From assembly GCF_004323635.1 (NCBI RefSeq), contig NZ_CP036515.1, forward strand, positions 1,909,501-1,973,500: DNA of 64,000 bases, read 5' to 3'. Source of the stretch: Lichenihabitans psoromatis (GTDB lineage Bacteria > Pseudomonadota > Alphaproteobacteria > Rhizobiales > Beijerinckiaceae). Shown one piece after another: positions 56,943 to 64,000 of this stretch. Positions within the stretch are counted from its first letter, which is position 1. The number at the start of each line of letters is the position of its first letter. The notes under the pieces are model-generated. The model ran no database searches and was not told the DNA's origin. It saw nothing but the letters and a program-made list of their open reading frames with translations. Made by a program: the position numbers and the translations under genes.

Positions 56943-58076
56943 ATGTCGGTTTCGGCTCTGGCCGCGTCTGATGCGCCAGCCGCAGCTGTCGCCGTCCGGG
57001 GATCGAGCGTTTCCTTCGACAAGGTGACGGTCGCCTATCGCGGCGCGGTGGTGCTGAAGCCGATGACGCTGGACATTGCGGCCGGCGAGATCCTGGCGCT
57101 GATCGGCCCGTCCGGTTCCGGCAAGACGACCGCGCTCCGTGCGGTTGCGGGCTTCGTGCGGCCGGTCAGCGGCCGCATTCGCATTGGCACGACGGACGTC
57201 ACCGACCTGCCTCCCTACGAGCGTGGGCTCGGCATGGTGGTGCAGAATTACGCGCTGTTTCCGCATATGCGGGTCGAGGGGAATGTCGCGTTCGGGCTTC
57301 ATGCTCAAGCCGCACCGAAGGCGCTGGTGGCCGAGCGGGTCGCCGATGCGCTGCGGATCGTCGGCATGGCCCCCTATGCCAAGCGCTATCCGCGTGAACT
57401 CTCGGGTGGCCAGCAGCAGCGCGTCGCAATCGCGCGCGCTCTCGCGGTCCGCCCCCGTGTTCTGCTGCTCGATGAGCCGCTCTCGGCCCTCGACGCGCAG
57501 ATCCGTCGCTCGATGGTGGAGGAGATCGCGCGCCTGCACCGTGATCTTCCCGATCTGACGATCCTCTATGTGACCCACGACCAGAGCGAAGCGCTGACGC
57601 TCGCCGATAAGATCGCGATCATGAAGGACGGCGCGATTTCGGCCCATGGAGCGACCGCCGATCTCTATCGCCGCCCGCCCAACCGCTTCGCAGCGGAGTT
57701 TCTCGGTCGCGCGAACCTGCTCCCCGTGACGGTGCTCCACCCCGGCACGTCGAATGGCTTTGCGACCGTCCGGTCCGGAGCGGTGTCGTTGGTGGCTGCC
57801 GGACAGGGCGAAACCGCCGGGACCGAGCGCCTGCTTTGCGTTCGACCGCAACATGTCACGCTGACGCGCGAAGACGCTCAATCCAACTGTATCCAGGGGG
57901 TGCTGCGCGAGGTCCATTGGCAGGGCGAACTCACCCATCTCGTGCTCGAGATCGACGGAACTCCAATCCGCGTCGTCGCGACTCGGCTGCCGGCGCTGCC
58001 GCGTCCGGGGACCGCAATAGACCTCTTCTTCGCGCCGAGCGACGCGACCCTCATCGCCGACAATCTCAATGGCTGA
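56943..58076 (+). CDS. phnT: 2-aminoethylphosphonate ABC transporter ATPase
   Basis: The 377-residue ATPase shows Walker A GPSGSGKTT (about residue 57), signature LSGGQQQRVAIARA, Walker B VLLLDEPLSALD and switch YVTHDQSEAL. The C-terminal TOBE region (ERLLCVRPQHVTL) is typical of the PotA/PhnT type. The first 20 residues are an Ala-rich extension. It begins two bases after the phnS stop and overlaps phnU by 8 nt, so the four transporter genes are one translational unit. Confidence 0.9.
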   Translation: MSVSALAASDAPAAAVAVRGSSVSFDKVTVAYRGAVVLKPMTLDIAAGEILALIGPSGSGKTTALRAVAGFVRPVSGRIRIGTTDVTDLPPYERGLGMVVQNYALFPHMRVEGNVAFGLHAQAAPKALVAERVADALRIVGMAPYAKRYPRELSGGQQQRVAIARALAVRPRVLLLDEPLSALDAQIRRSMVEEIARLHRDLPDLTILYVTHDQSEALTLADKIAIMKDGAISAHGATADLYRRPPNRFAAEFLGRANLLPVTVLHPGTSNGFATVRSGAVSLVAAGQGETAGTERLLCVRPQHVTLTREDAQSNCIQGVLREVHWQGELTHLVLEIDGTPIRVVATRLPALPRPGTAIDLFFAPSDATLIADNLNG

Positions 58077-58926
58077 CGCGGTTGTCTCGACGCCGCGATC
58101 GAAACCGCTGACATTCGGGGGCGCCTGGATCGTCCCCCCGGCGCTGCTGCTCGCGGTCTTGTTCTTCTATCCGCTCGCCTTGATCGTCCGAACGGCGTTT
58201 CTCGACGAGAGCGGGGCTTTCACGGCACAAGCGGCGCTGCAGGTCGTCACCTCTCGCTCGTTCGTCGGCGCTCTGCTCAACACCATGACGATCGCGGTCG
58301 CCTCCACGGTCGGCTGCGTCGTGCTTGGCCTCGTGCTGGCGCTGATGCTCGCTTTCGTGCCGTTTCCGGGAAGTCGCTTCATCGCCCGGTTGATCGACAC
58401 GTTCATCGCGCTGCCGACCTTTCTGATCACGCTGGCGTTCACGTTCATCTATGGCTCGGCCGGCATTCTGAACGAAGCGCTGGTGCAGGGCTTTCACCTG
58501 ACGGCGCCCCCCGTCGATTTTCTCTATTCGGCATGGGGGGTCGTGCTGGCCGAGGTGACGGTTTACACGCCCTTCGTGTTGCGTCCGCTGCTCGCCTCGT
58601 TCTCGCTGCTCGACCGCAGTCAGATCGAGGCCGCGAGCATTCTCGGCGCACGCCCATGGCGGATCGTTACGCAAGTGATCCTCCCGGCCGCGGTCCCGGC
58701 GTTGATCGCCGGCGGCAGCCTCTGCTTGCTGCTGACCGTCAACGAGTTCGGCATCGTGCTCTTCATCGGCGCCAAGGGCGTCATCACCCTGCCGTTGTTG
58801 ATCTACGACAAGGCCATCCAAGAATCGGATTATCAGACCGCCTGCATCATCGCGGTCGTCAACGTGGCCTTGTCGCTCGGCTTATTTGGGCTTTACCGTA
58901 CGGCCGCGCGCCGGTTTGGGGCCTGA
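58069..58926 (+). CDS. phnU: 2-aminoethylphosphonate ABC transporter permease 1
   Basis: The 285-residue inner-membrane permease has about six hydrophobic helices (first at about 20-40, IVPPALLLAVLFFYPLALIV) and the EAA loop DRSQIEAASILGARPWRIVT that contacts the ATPase. Other blocks are ALPTFLITLAFTFIYGSAGI and VNEFGIVLFIGAKGVITLPL. It starts inside the last codons of phnT and ends 2 nt before the second permease, so it is cotranslated with both. Confidence 0.88.
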   Translation: MADAVVSTPRSKPLTFGGAWIVPPALLLAVLFFYPLALIVRTAFLDESGAFTAQAALQVVTSRSFVGALLNTMTIAVASTVGCVVLGLVLALMLAFVPFPGSRFIARLIDTFIALPTFLITLAFTFIYGSAGILNEALVQGFHLTAPPVDFLYSAWGVVLAEVTVYTPFVLRPLLASFSLLDRSQIEAASILGARPWRIVTQVILPAAVPALIAGGSLCLLLTVNEFGIVLFIGAKGVITLPLLIYDKAIQESDYQTACIIAVVNVALSLGLFGLYRTAARRFGA

Positions 58927-58928
58927 CC

Positions 58929-59729
58929 ATGCTGGTCTGGTCGCGCTCGGGCCGCATCGTCATCTGGATCCTGGCCGCGTTGCTGCTCGGCGTGCTGTTT
59001 CTGGCACCGCTCGCCGTCATCGTAGTGGCGAGCTTTTCGCAGCAATGGAGCGGCGTGCTGCCGACCGGGTTCACGGTCGAGCATTATAGCGATGTGGTGT
59101 CCGGCGCCTCGCGCGATGCCATCTGGGCGAGCCTCGCGACCGGGCTCGTGGCGAGCCTCGTGGCGCTGGTGGCTGGGACATGGGCGGCTTTGGCCTTGCG
59201 ACTGCAGGGAGAACGCTGGGGCCGACTGCTGGGTCTGCTGTTCTTCGTTCCGAGCGCGGTGCCGTCGGTCTCGGTCGGCCTTGGCTTGTTGGTCGGATTC
59301 AGCCAAAAGCCGTTCCTGCTCAACGGCACAGTCGCGATCGTGCTGATCGCTCACTTCGTGCTGGTGTCGGCCTTTACGTTCGGCACCGTCTCGGCTGGCC
59401 TGATGCGGCTCGCTCCGGATTATGAACAGGTCGCCTCGAGCCTCGGCGCGCGACCGTTCTACCAACTGGTCCACGTGACGCTTCCGCTGATCGCACCCTA
59501 TCTCGTGGCCGCTTTCGGGCTCAGCTTTGCCCTCTCGATGGGCGAACTCGGCGCCACCGTCATGCTGTATCCGCCGGGATGGGTGACGCTGCCGGTCGCG
59601 ATCTTTGGTCAGACGGACCGCGGCGATATCTTCTCGGGTGCCGCGCTGACGATGGTTCTGGTCGTCACCACGCTGGCGTTATTGCTTGGCCTGGAGCGAC
59701 TTCCGCTCAAGGCCGCCGCGAGCCGATAG
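58929..59729 (+). CDS. phnV: 2-aminoethylphosphonate ABC transporter permease 2
   Basis: The 266-residue permease has an N-terminal helix (IVIWILAALLLGVLFLAPLA), the EAA-type loop PDYEQVASSLGARPFYQLVH and the C-terminal FGLSFALSMGELGATVMLYP. ATG 58929 directly follows the phnU stop; a longer in-frame reading overlapping phnU in another frame is rejected. It completes the importer, whose substrate would be delivered to the phosphonate enzymes encoded at 48181-51483. Confidence 0.88.
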   Translation: MLVWSRSGRIVIWILAALLLGVLFLAPLAVIVVASFSQQWSGVLPTGFTVEHYSDVVSGASRDAIWASLATGLVASLVALVAGTWAALALRLQGERWGRLLGLLFFVPSAVPSVSVGLGLLVGFSQKPFLLNGTVAIVLIAHFVLVSAFTFGTVSAGLMRLAPDYEQVASSLGARPFYQLVHVTLPLIAPYLVAAFGLSFALSMGELGATVMLYPPGWVTLPVAIFGQTDRGDIFSGAALTMVLVVTTLALLLGLERLPLKAAASR

Positions 59730-59773
59730 CAAACTCGCCAAGCCGCAAGGGCGCGGTGTCGGCCGCCACGGCC

Positions 59774-61969
59774 TTAGCCACGTCCGTTGCGTTGGGCGCC
59801 CCCCGCGCGCGACAGACGCTTTGCCAAAACATCCGGATCGACCGCTTTGCCGAACCAGTGGCCCTGGCCCACCTGGCACCCCATCGCTCGAAGCATATCG
59901 GCTTGCCGTTTTGTCTCGAGGCCTTCGGCGATGACCGTGACGTCGAAGTCCAACCCCATCGAAACGATCGCCCGGACGATCGCGGCATCGTGCTTATCGG
60001 TCAACATGTTGCGGACGAAGCTTTGGTCCACCTTGAGAGAGGTCAGGGGAACGCGCCGCAGCGAACTCAGCGACGCGAAGCCGGTCCCGAAATCGTCGAA
60101 CGCGATCCCGATTCCAATGTTCCGAAGCTCTCGAAGCGGTTCGAGCATAGCATCGTCGTTTTGCAACGCGATCGTTTCCGTCACTTCGAGTTCGAGATAA
60201 TCCGGCGTCAGGTCATGACGGGCGAGAGCCTCCGTCACGACCTTCGCGAGATTGCCTGACCGGATCTGCGCTCCGAACAGATTGACGCTCATCTTCATCG
60301 GAGGAATTCCGTCCTGTCGCCAAGCGGCCGCTTGACGACACGTCTCCTCGAGCGTCCACCAACCCGCATGCAGAGCCAGCGAACCCTCCTCGAGCCCATG
60401 CATGAACGCTTTGGGCAGGAGAAGGCCGCGCTCCGGATGTTGCCATCGCATCAAGGCTTCCACGCCGACGATCGCGCCTGTCGTGAACGAGACCTGCGGC
60501 TGATAGAACAGGCGCAATTCATCTTGTCTGATCGCGCGGCGCAAATCGTCCCGAAGCATATGCCGGGCCGCGACGCGATCGCGCATCGGGAATTCGAAGA
60601 GGCGGAAGTGACGACCGCCGTCGTTTTTGGCGCGATAAAGTGCGAGATCCGCGCTGGCGATCACCTCATCCCGGTCTGAACCGTGGTTTGGCCAGATCGC
60701 ACCACCCACACTCGCGCCAATGATGACGTTGTTGCCCGACACGTCGAATGGCTTGGCGAAGACATCGAGAAGTTTCGACGCTTGTCGGCCGAATTCGACC
60801 GGATCCGCCAAATCCGGAAGCACGACCAGGAACTCGTCGCCGCCCCAGCGCGACAGGAGGGCAGCTTGATCGAGTGCCGCCGTCAGCCGCAGCGCGATGG
60901 TCTGGAGGAGCGTGTCGCCGGCCGCGTGACCGATGTGATCATTGACCTCCTTGAACCGGTCCAGATCGAGCATCAGCACCGAAAACCGCGTCTCGGAGGC
61001 CATTAAGCCGTCCAGGTATTCGTTCAGGTGCCTGCGATTGACAAGCCCCGTGAGGGGATCGTGATGGGCGAGCCGCAAGAGCCGCATATCTCGCTGCCGC
61101 CGCTCGGTGATGTCCCGCATGACCGAGCCCATGCCGAGACCCGAAGGGCTCTTCCACTGGAAAAACGAGAATTCGATCGCGATCTCGTGGCCATCGCGAT
61201 GGACCGCCGGCAGCTCGATCGTCTTGCCCGCCAGTCTGGAGGGCGCGCCGTCTCGTAGCTTGGCCATTGCATGGGCGTGATCGAGCCTGAACCGCTCCGG
61301 GATGATGAGGTCGACGTTGCGACCGACAATCTCGGCGCGGGGGTAGCCGAACAGAAGTTCGGCTACCCTGTTGAGGAACACGACCAGGCCGTGCCGGTCG
61401 GTCGACAACAGGGCGAGGTCGGTGGTGTCGGCGAATGCCGTCATCGTGCCGCTCACGAAGGCGTCGCGGCGATTGTCGATCAGCCTCATGGTTGTTTGCG
61501 AGGCTTGACGGAGCAGATGGCATTCGCGTTCTGACAAGGGCAGTCGCGGCTTTGTATCGATGATGCAGATCGAGCCGATTCGAGATCCGGCCGCCGTAAT
61601 CAGCGGTGCCCCCGCGTAAAATCGAATGTTTGGGTCGCCAATCACATAGGGGTTTTCGGCGAACCGAGCGTCGAGCCGTGCGTCGGGAACCACGAGGATA
61701 TCGTCGGACAGAATAGTATGGCCGCACAAGGAGAGACGCCGCGAGAAGCTCGACCCGTCGATCCCCACAGCGGCCTTCAGCCACTGGCGCTCGCTTTCGA
61801 TCAAGGACACGAAGGCGATCGGGACATCGAAGATCCCCGCGACGAACCGGACGATAGCGTCGAACTCGGCTTCCGGCTCACTATCGAGGATGCGGAAACT
61901 GTCCAATTCGCGCAGACGGGACTCCTCCTGTGAGTCTCCGTAACCGCGGCGGTCGTCAGGCGCCGGCAC
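59774..61969 (-). CDS. GAF-PAS-GGDEF-EAL c-di-GMP turnover protein
   Basis: The 731-residue cytoplasmic protein has a GAF domain (about 20-170; SLCGHTILSDDILVVPDA), a PAS domain (about 180-290; VVFLNRVAELLFGYPRAEIV), a GGDEF domain (about 305-460) and an EAL domain (about 475-720). The cyclase loop is intact (RWGGDEFLVVLPD) but has no RxxD inhibitory site before it. The EAL domain keeps the catalytic pattern: VEALMRW, LELEVTETIAL, FDDFGTGFASL, VIAEGLETKRQ. It could both make and degrade c-di-GMP. The start is GTG 61969. A good -10-like TATAAT on the minus strand lies about 195 bp upstream. Confidence 0.92.
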   Translation of the reverse strand: MPAPDDRRGYGDSQEESRLRELDSFRILDSEPEAEFDAIVRFVAGIFDVPIAFVSLIESERQWLKAAVGIDGSSFSRRLSLCGHTILSDDILVVPDARLDARFAENPYVIGDPNIRFYAGAPLITAAGSRIGSICIIDTKPRLPLSERECHLLRQASQTTMRLIDNRRDAFVSGTMTAFADTTDLALLSTDRHGLVVFLNRVAELLFGYPRAEIVGRNVDLIIPERFRLDHAHAMAKLRDGAPSRLAGKTIELPAVHRDGHEIAIEFSFFQWKSPSGLGMGSVMRDITERRQRDMRLLRLAHHDPLTGLVNRRHLNEYLDGLMASETRFSVLMLDLDRFKEVNDHIGHAAGDTLLQTIALRLTAALDQAALLSRWGGDEFLVVLPDLADPVEFGRQASKLLDVFAKPFDVSGNNVIIGASVGGAIWPNHGSDRDEVIASADLALYRAKNDGGRHFRLFEFPMRDRVAARHMLRDDLRRAIRQDELRLFYQPQVSFTTGAIVGVEALMRWQHPERGLLLPKAFMHGLEEGSLALHAGWWTLEETCRQAAAWRQDGIPPMKMSVNLFGAQIRSGNLAKVVTEALARHDLTPDYLELEVTETIALQNDDAMLEPLRELRNIGIGIAFDDFGTGFASLSSLRRVPLTSLKVDQSFVRNMLTDKHDAAIVRAIVSMGLDFDVTVIAEGLETKRQADMLRAMGCQVGQGHWFGKAVDPDVLAKRLSRAGGAQRNGRG

Positions 61970-62476
61970 AGCCGCTCTCTTTTGCTTGGCGACTAGCGCT
62001 GAGGGTCGGGTCGGACCACACCATCTTGAGGGCTCGACATTGTCTGTCTGCCGTCACCATCGTACCCGGAAAAGACCCGGTCATCGTCAAATTGAAGCTC
62101 CGTCGTGAGGGCCTTTTGATAAGGACAATCACCCGCAAGTCTGCTCGCGCAGACATTAATGAATTATACCGTATAGCGGATATATATTGCTGCGTCGATC
62201 AAGCCAGCGTGGCCTGTGATCAATCGCCACCGTCGACCGTTACCAGTATACGGGAATGCGGCACGTCGCGTTGGCGTCCGTGGTGATAACGCGCATGAGG
62301 TTGACCGATTGAATGGCTGAGATGGAGGATGAGCGACACCATCCATCCGATCTTGGTTTGCTGCTATAAAGTCGCGGCACCTGCACGACGGTCACGGATC
62401 CTGCTACGCTACCACCGAATGACGGCTCGCAACCGTTACGGCCATCTCGGTGCTCGTTCGCCGGAAAGGACCAGCC
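61970..62476. other. Long intergenic region between the GGDEF-EAL gene and the phytochelatin synthase-like gene
   Basis: This 507-bp stretch has no convincing gene. It holds an AT-rich patch around 62155-62190 with a TATAAT on the minus strand (62168-62163), a plausible -10 for the GGDEF-EAL gene, and a loose inverted repeat around CCG-TATAG-CGG (62169-62179). Short frames here lack conserved character. It is the longest gene-free stretch in the window. Confidence 0.45.
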
Positions 62477-63205
62477 GTGTCACCATTCTTAAGCCGTTTG
62501 CTTCTCTGCTGGGTGCTGTCGACGACCGGCGTGTCGGCGGAAACGCTGGCGCTTCCGACCCGGCTCATCGATCTTTCGTCTGATCAGGGGGAGGCTCTGC
62601 TTCTCGAGACGAAGCCTCTCGATGCCTACCTGCCGATCAGCGTCGCCTTCGAGACGCAAAAAACGCAGGCCTATTGCGGTGTCGCCAGTATCGTCATGAC
62701 GCTCAACGCGCTGAAAACGCCCGCGCCCAGCAGCCCGCCCTACCAACCCTATGCCGTCTTCACGCAAGATAACGTGCTCGACCAAAGGACCGAAGCGGTG
62801 CTGCCGCGCGACGTGCTGGCCCGCCAGGGTATGACACTCGATCAACTCGGCGGCCTCTTGGCCCTGCATCCCTTGCTCGTCGAGGTGCATCATGCGGTGT
62901 CCGGCGGCCTCGACACGTTTCGCAAAACAGCCGGCGATTATCTTTCGACCAGAGGGCATGTGGTCATCGTCAACTATTTGCGAAAATCGCTGGATCAGGA
63001 GCGGGGCGGCCACATTTCGCCACTGGCGGCTTATGACGCGAAGGCGGATCGCTTTCTCATCTTGGATGTTGCGCGCTACAAATATCCGCCCGTATGGGTC
63101 ACGGCATCAGACCTGTTCGACGCCATGAATACGATCGATGCCGATAATGACGGCAAGACCCGAGGCTATGTGCTCGTGGCGAACGGAGCCGGGGCGCAGC
63201 GCTGA
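62477..63205 (+). CDS. Exported phytochelatin synthase-like peptidase
   Basis: The 242-residue protein has an N-terminal signal peptide (residues about 1-21, SPFLSRLLLCWVLSTTGVSA) and a phytochelatin synthase domain of papain-like fold. The catalytic triad fits Cys67 (QAYCGVASIVM), His179 (GGHISPLAAYD) and Asp197 (LILDVARYKY), with almost the same spacing as in the cyanobacterial enzyme. Prokaryotic one-domain forms mainly hydrolyse glutathione to gamma-Glu-Cys and make little phytochelatin. Export to the periplasm would put it in contact with extracellular metals or peptides. GTG 62477 is chosen because it has an AAAGGA site and begins right before the signal peptide. Confidence 0.87.
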   Translation: MSPFLSRLLLCWVLSTTGVSAETLALPTRLIDLSSDQGEALLLETKPLDAYLPISVAFETQKTQAYCGVASIVMTLNALKTPAPSSPPYQPYAVFTQDNVLDQRTEAVLPRDVLARQGMTLDQLGGLLALHPLLVEVHHAVSGGLDTFRKTAGDYLSTRGHVVIVNYLRKSLDQERGGHISPLAAYDAKADRFLILDVARYKYPPVWVTASDLFDAMNTIDADNDGKTRGYVLVANGAGAQR

Positions 63206-63232
63206 GGGCATTTCGACGAGTATCGCCTCCGC

Positions 63233-64000
63233 TCAGGTCGACATGAGTTGCGTCAGCAACCGCTCCTCGAGATCAAGCGCCTCGACATGCCGGGTCGAGC
63301 GCGGCCGCGGCGCAGCGTTGAAAACATCGAGCGTGACGGCGCCATCTTGCAGCACGATGATGCGATCGGCCAGCCGAACAGCCTCGGCCACGTCATGGGT
63401 CACCAGCACGGCCGTAAAACCCTGTGTGGTCCAGACATCGGCGAGCAACGTCTGCATTTCGAGCCGCGTCAAGGCATCGAGCGCTCCGAGCGGCTCGTCC
63501 AGCAGCAGCAGGCCAGGGCGGCTGACCAGCGCCCGGGCTAGCGCGACCCGCTGCTTTTGCCCGCCGGAGAGAACGGTTGGCCAATCCTGGGCGCGCGCCT
63601 CGAGCCCGACCGCCCGGAGTGCGTCGATCGCGAGGCTTCGGCCGGCCTGCCGCGGGACCTCGGCCTTGAGGCCGATCGCGACATTATCGAGCACGCGAGC
63701 CCAAGGCAGCAGGCGCGGCTCCTGAAACATGATGCGGGCGCTGCCGGGCTGGGCGGGGCCGCCGTCGAAGGTCAGCCGTCCTGTGGTAGGCTGATCGAGC
63801 CCGCAGATCAGTCGCAGCAAGGTGCTCTTGCCCGAGCCGCTGCGTCCGACGATGGCCAGGAACTGTCCTGCCGGAACGTGCAAGGATAGCCCCGACAGGA
63901 CATGGGTACCCTCGAAGCTCTTGCCGATCCGGTCCACCGCGATCGACACACCCTTGGTGGACGAGGCGATAACTGCCTCCTGCCGTGGAGCAAGGCTCAT
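63233..64000 (-). CDS. ssuB: ABC transporter ATPase of the nitrate/sulfonate/taurine type (SsuB-like)
   Basis: The 255-residue ATPase has Walker A GRSGSGKST (about residue 52), a short Q-loop MFQEPRLLPWARVLDNVAIG, signature LSGGQKQRVALARALVSRP, Walker B LLLLDEPLGALD and switch VTHDVAEAV. The Q-loop PRLLPW sequence and the small size are characteristic of SsuB/TauB/NrtD-type importers for alkanesulfonates and related anions. Its ATG occupies the last three bases of the window, so cognate permease and binding-protein genes, if present, lie beyond the right edge. It converges on the phytochelatin synthase-like gene. Confidence 0.85.
   Translation of the reverse strand: MSLAPRQEAVIASSTKGVSIAVDRIGKSFEGTHVLSGLSLHVPAGQFLAIVGRSGSGKSTLLRLICGLDQPTTGRLTFDGGPAQPGSARIMFQEPRLLPWARVLDNVAIGLKAEVPRQAGRSLAIDALRAVGLEARAQDWPTVLSGGQKQRVALARALVSRPGLLLLDEPLGALDALTRLEMQTLLADVWTTQGFTAVLVTHDVAEAVRLADRIIVLQDGAVTLDVFNAAPRPRSTRHVEALDLEERLLTQLMST

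Noticed and set aside
61930..62286. 118-residue plus-strand frame in the long intergenic region
   Set aside because: Starts inside the antisense of the GGDEF-EAL gene, is preceded by no good ribosome-binding site and has mixed, non-coding-like composition.

Overview
This 64 kb window is GC-rich chromosomal DNA from an alphaproteobacterium, most likely of the order Hyphomicrobiales (Rhizobiales), near Beijerinckiaceae or Methylobacteriaceae. The evidence is gene content: an ArsR-methyltransferase fusion ahead of metF/metH, an SmoEFGK-type polyol transporter, an NrsF-controlled ECF sigma factor, squalene-hopene cyclase, and a Bradyrhizobium-type amino acid:[carrier protein] ligase. The genus cannot be fixed from the sequence alone. 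I see no tRNA, rRNA, CRISPR array, insertion sequence, prophage or replication origin. Coding density is very high, and many genes overlap by 1-8 nt. Layout, left to right. (1) 1-3.8 kb: ArsR-methyltransferase, metF and metH (cut by the left edge) form a methionine/one-carbon operon with a perfect 16-bp palindrome upstream. (2) 3.9-12.8 kb: polyol/pentose catabolism. xylB and a D-lyxose isomerase-type cupin run leftwards. A SorC-family regulator, an SmoEFGK-type ABC importer and a polyol dehydrogenase run rightwards. Together they would import a sugar alcohol, oxidise it to a ketose and feed D-xylulose 5-phosphate into the pentose phosphate pathway. (3) 12.8-18 kb: an adenylate cyclase, then an unusual trio (acyl-CoA dehydrogenase homologue, amino acid:[carrier protein] ligase, divergent carrier protein) and a small exported Cys-rich protein. 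(4) 18-26 kb: prmA, trifunctional putA, a diguanylate cyclase and a CYTH-CHAD protein. (5) 26-33 kb: histidine utilisation (hutIHU divergent from hutFC) with a HutC-type operator between the arms; hutG is not here. (6) 33-35 kb: ECF sigma/NrsF pair and exported MsrA, both preceded by the same GTAAC-type promoter. (7) 35-46.6 kb: phospholipase C-type phosphoesterase, a solute-binding protein, DUF2147, cytochrome P450, a frameshifted squalene-hopene cyclase, two small proteins and methylmalonyl-CoA mutase. (8) 46.7-59.7 kb: an HxlR/quinone reductase pair, then an organophosphonate locus: FAD oxidase, phnX, a PbfA-type lyase and the PhnSTUV-type importer. A gamma-glutamyl polyamine set (puuA, puuB, puuD) with its own GntR regulator is nested inside it. 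(9) 59.8-64 kb: a GAF-PAS-GGDEF-EAL protein, a phytochelatin synthase-like protease and an SsuB-type ATPase. The strongest integrative observation is regulatory. Direct TCAT/TCAC repeats phased at exactly 11 bp, resembling PhoB boxes, precede the phospholipase gene, the FAD oxidase-phnX-pbfA operon and phnSTUV. This ties three separate loci into one candidate phosphate-starvation regulon. The most enigmatic gene set is the carrier-protein trio at 14.9-17.6 kb.
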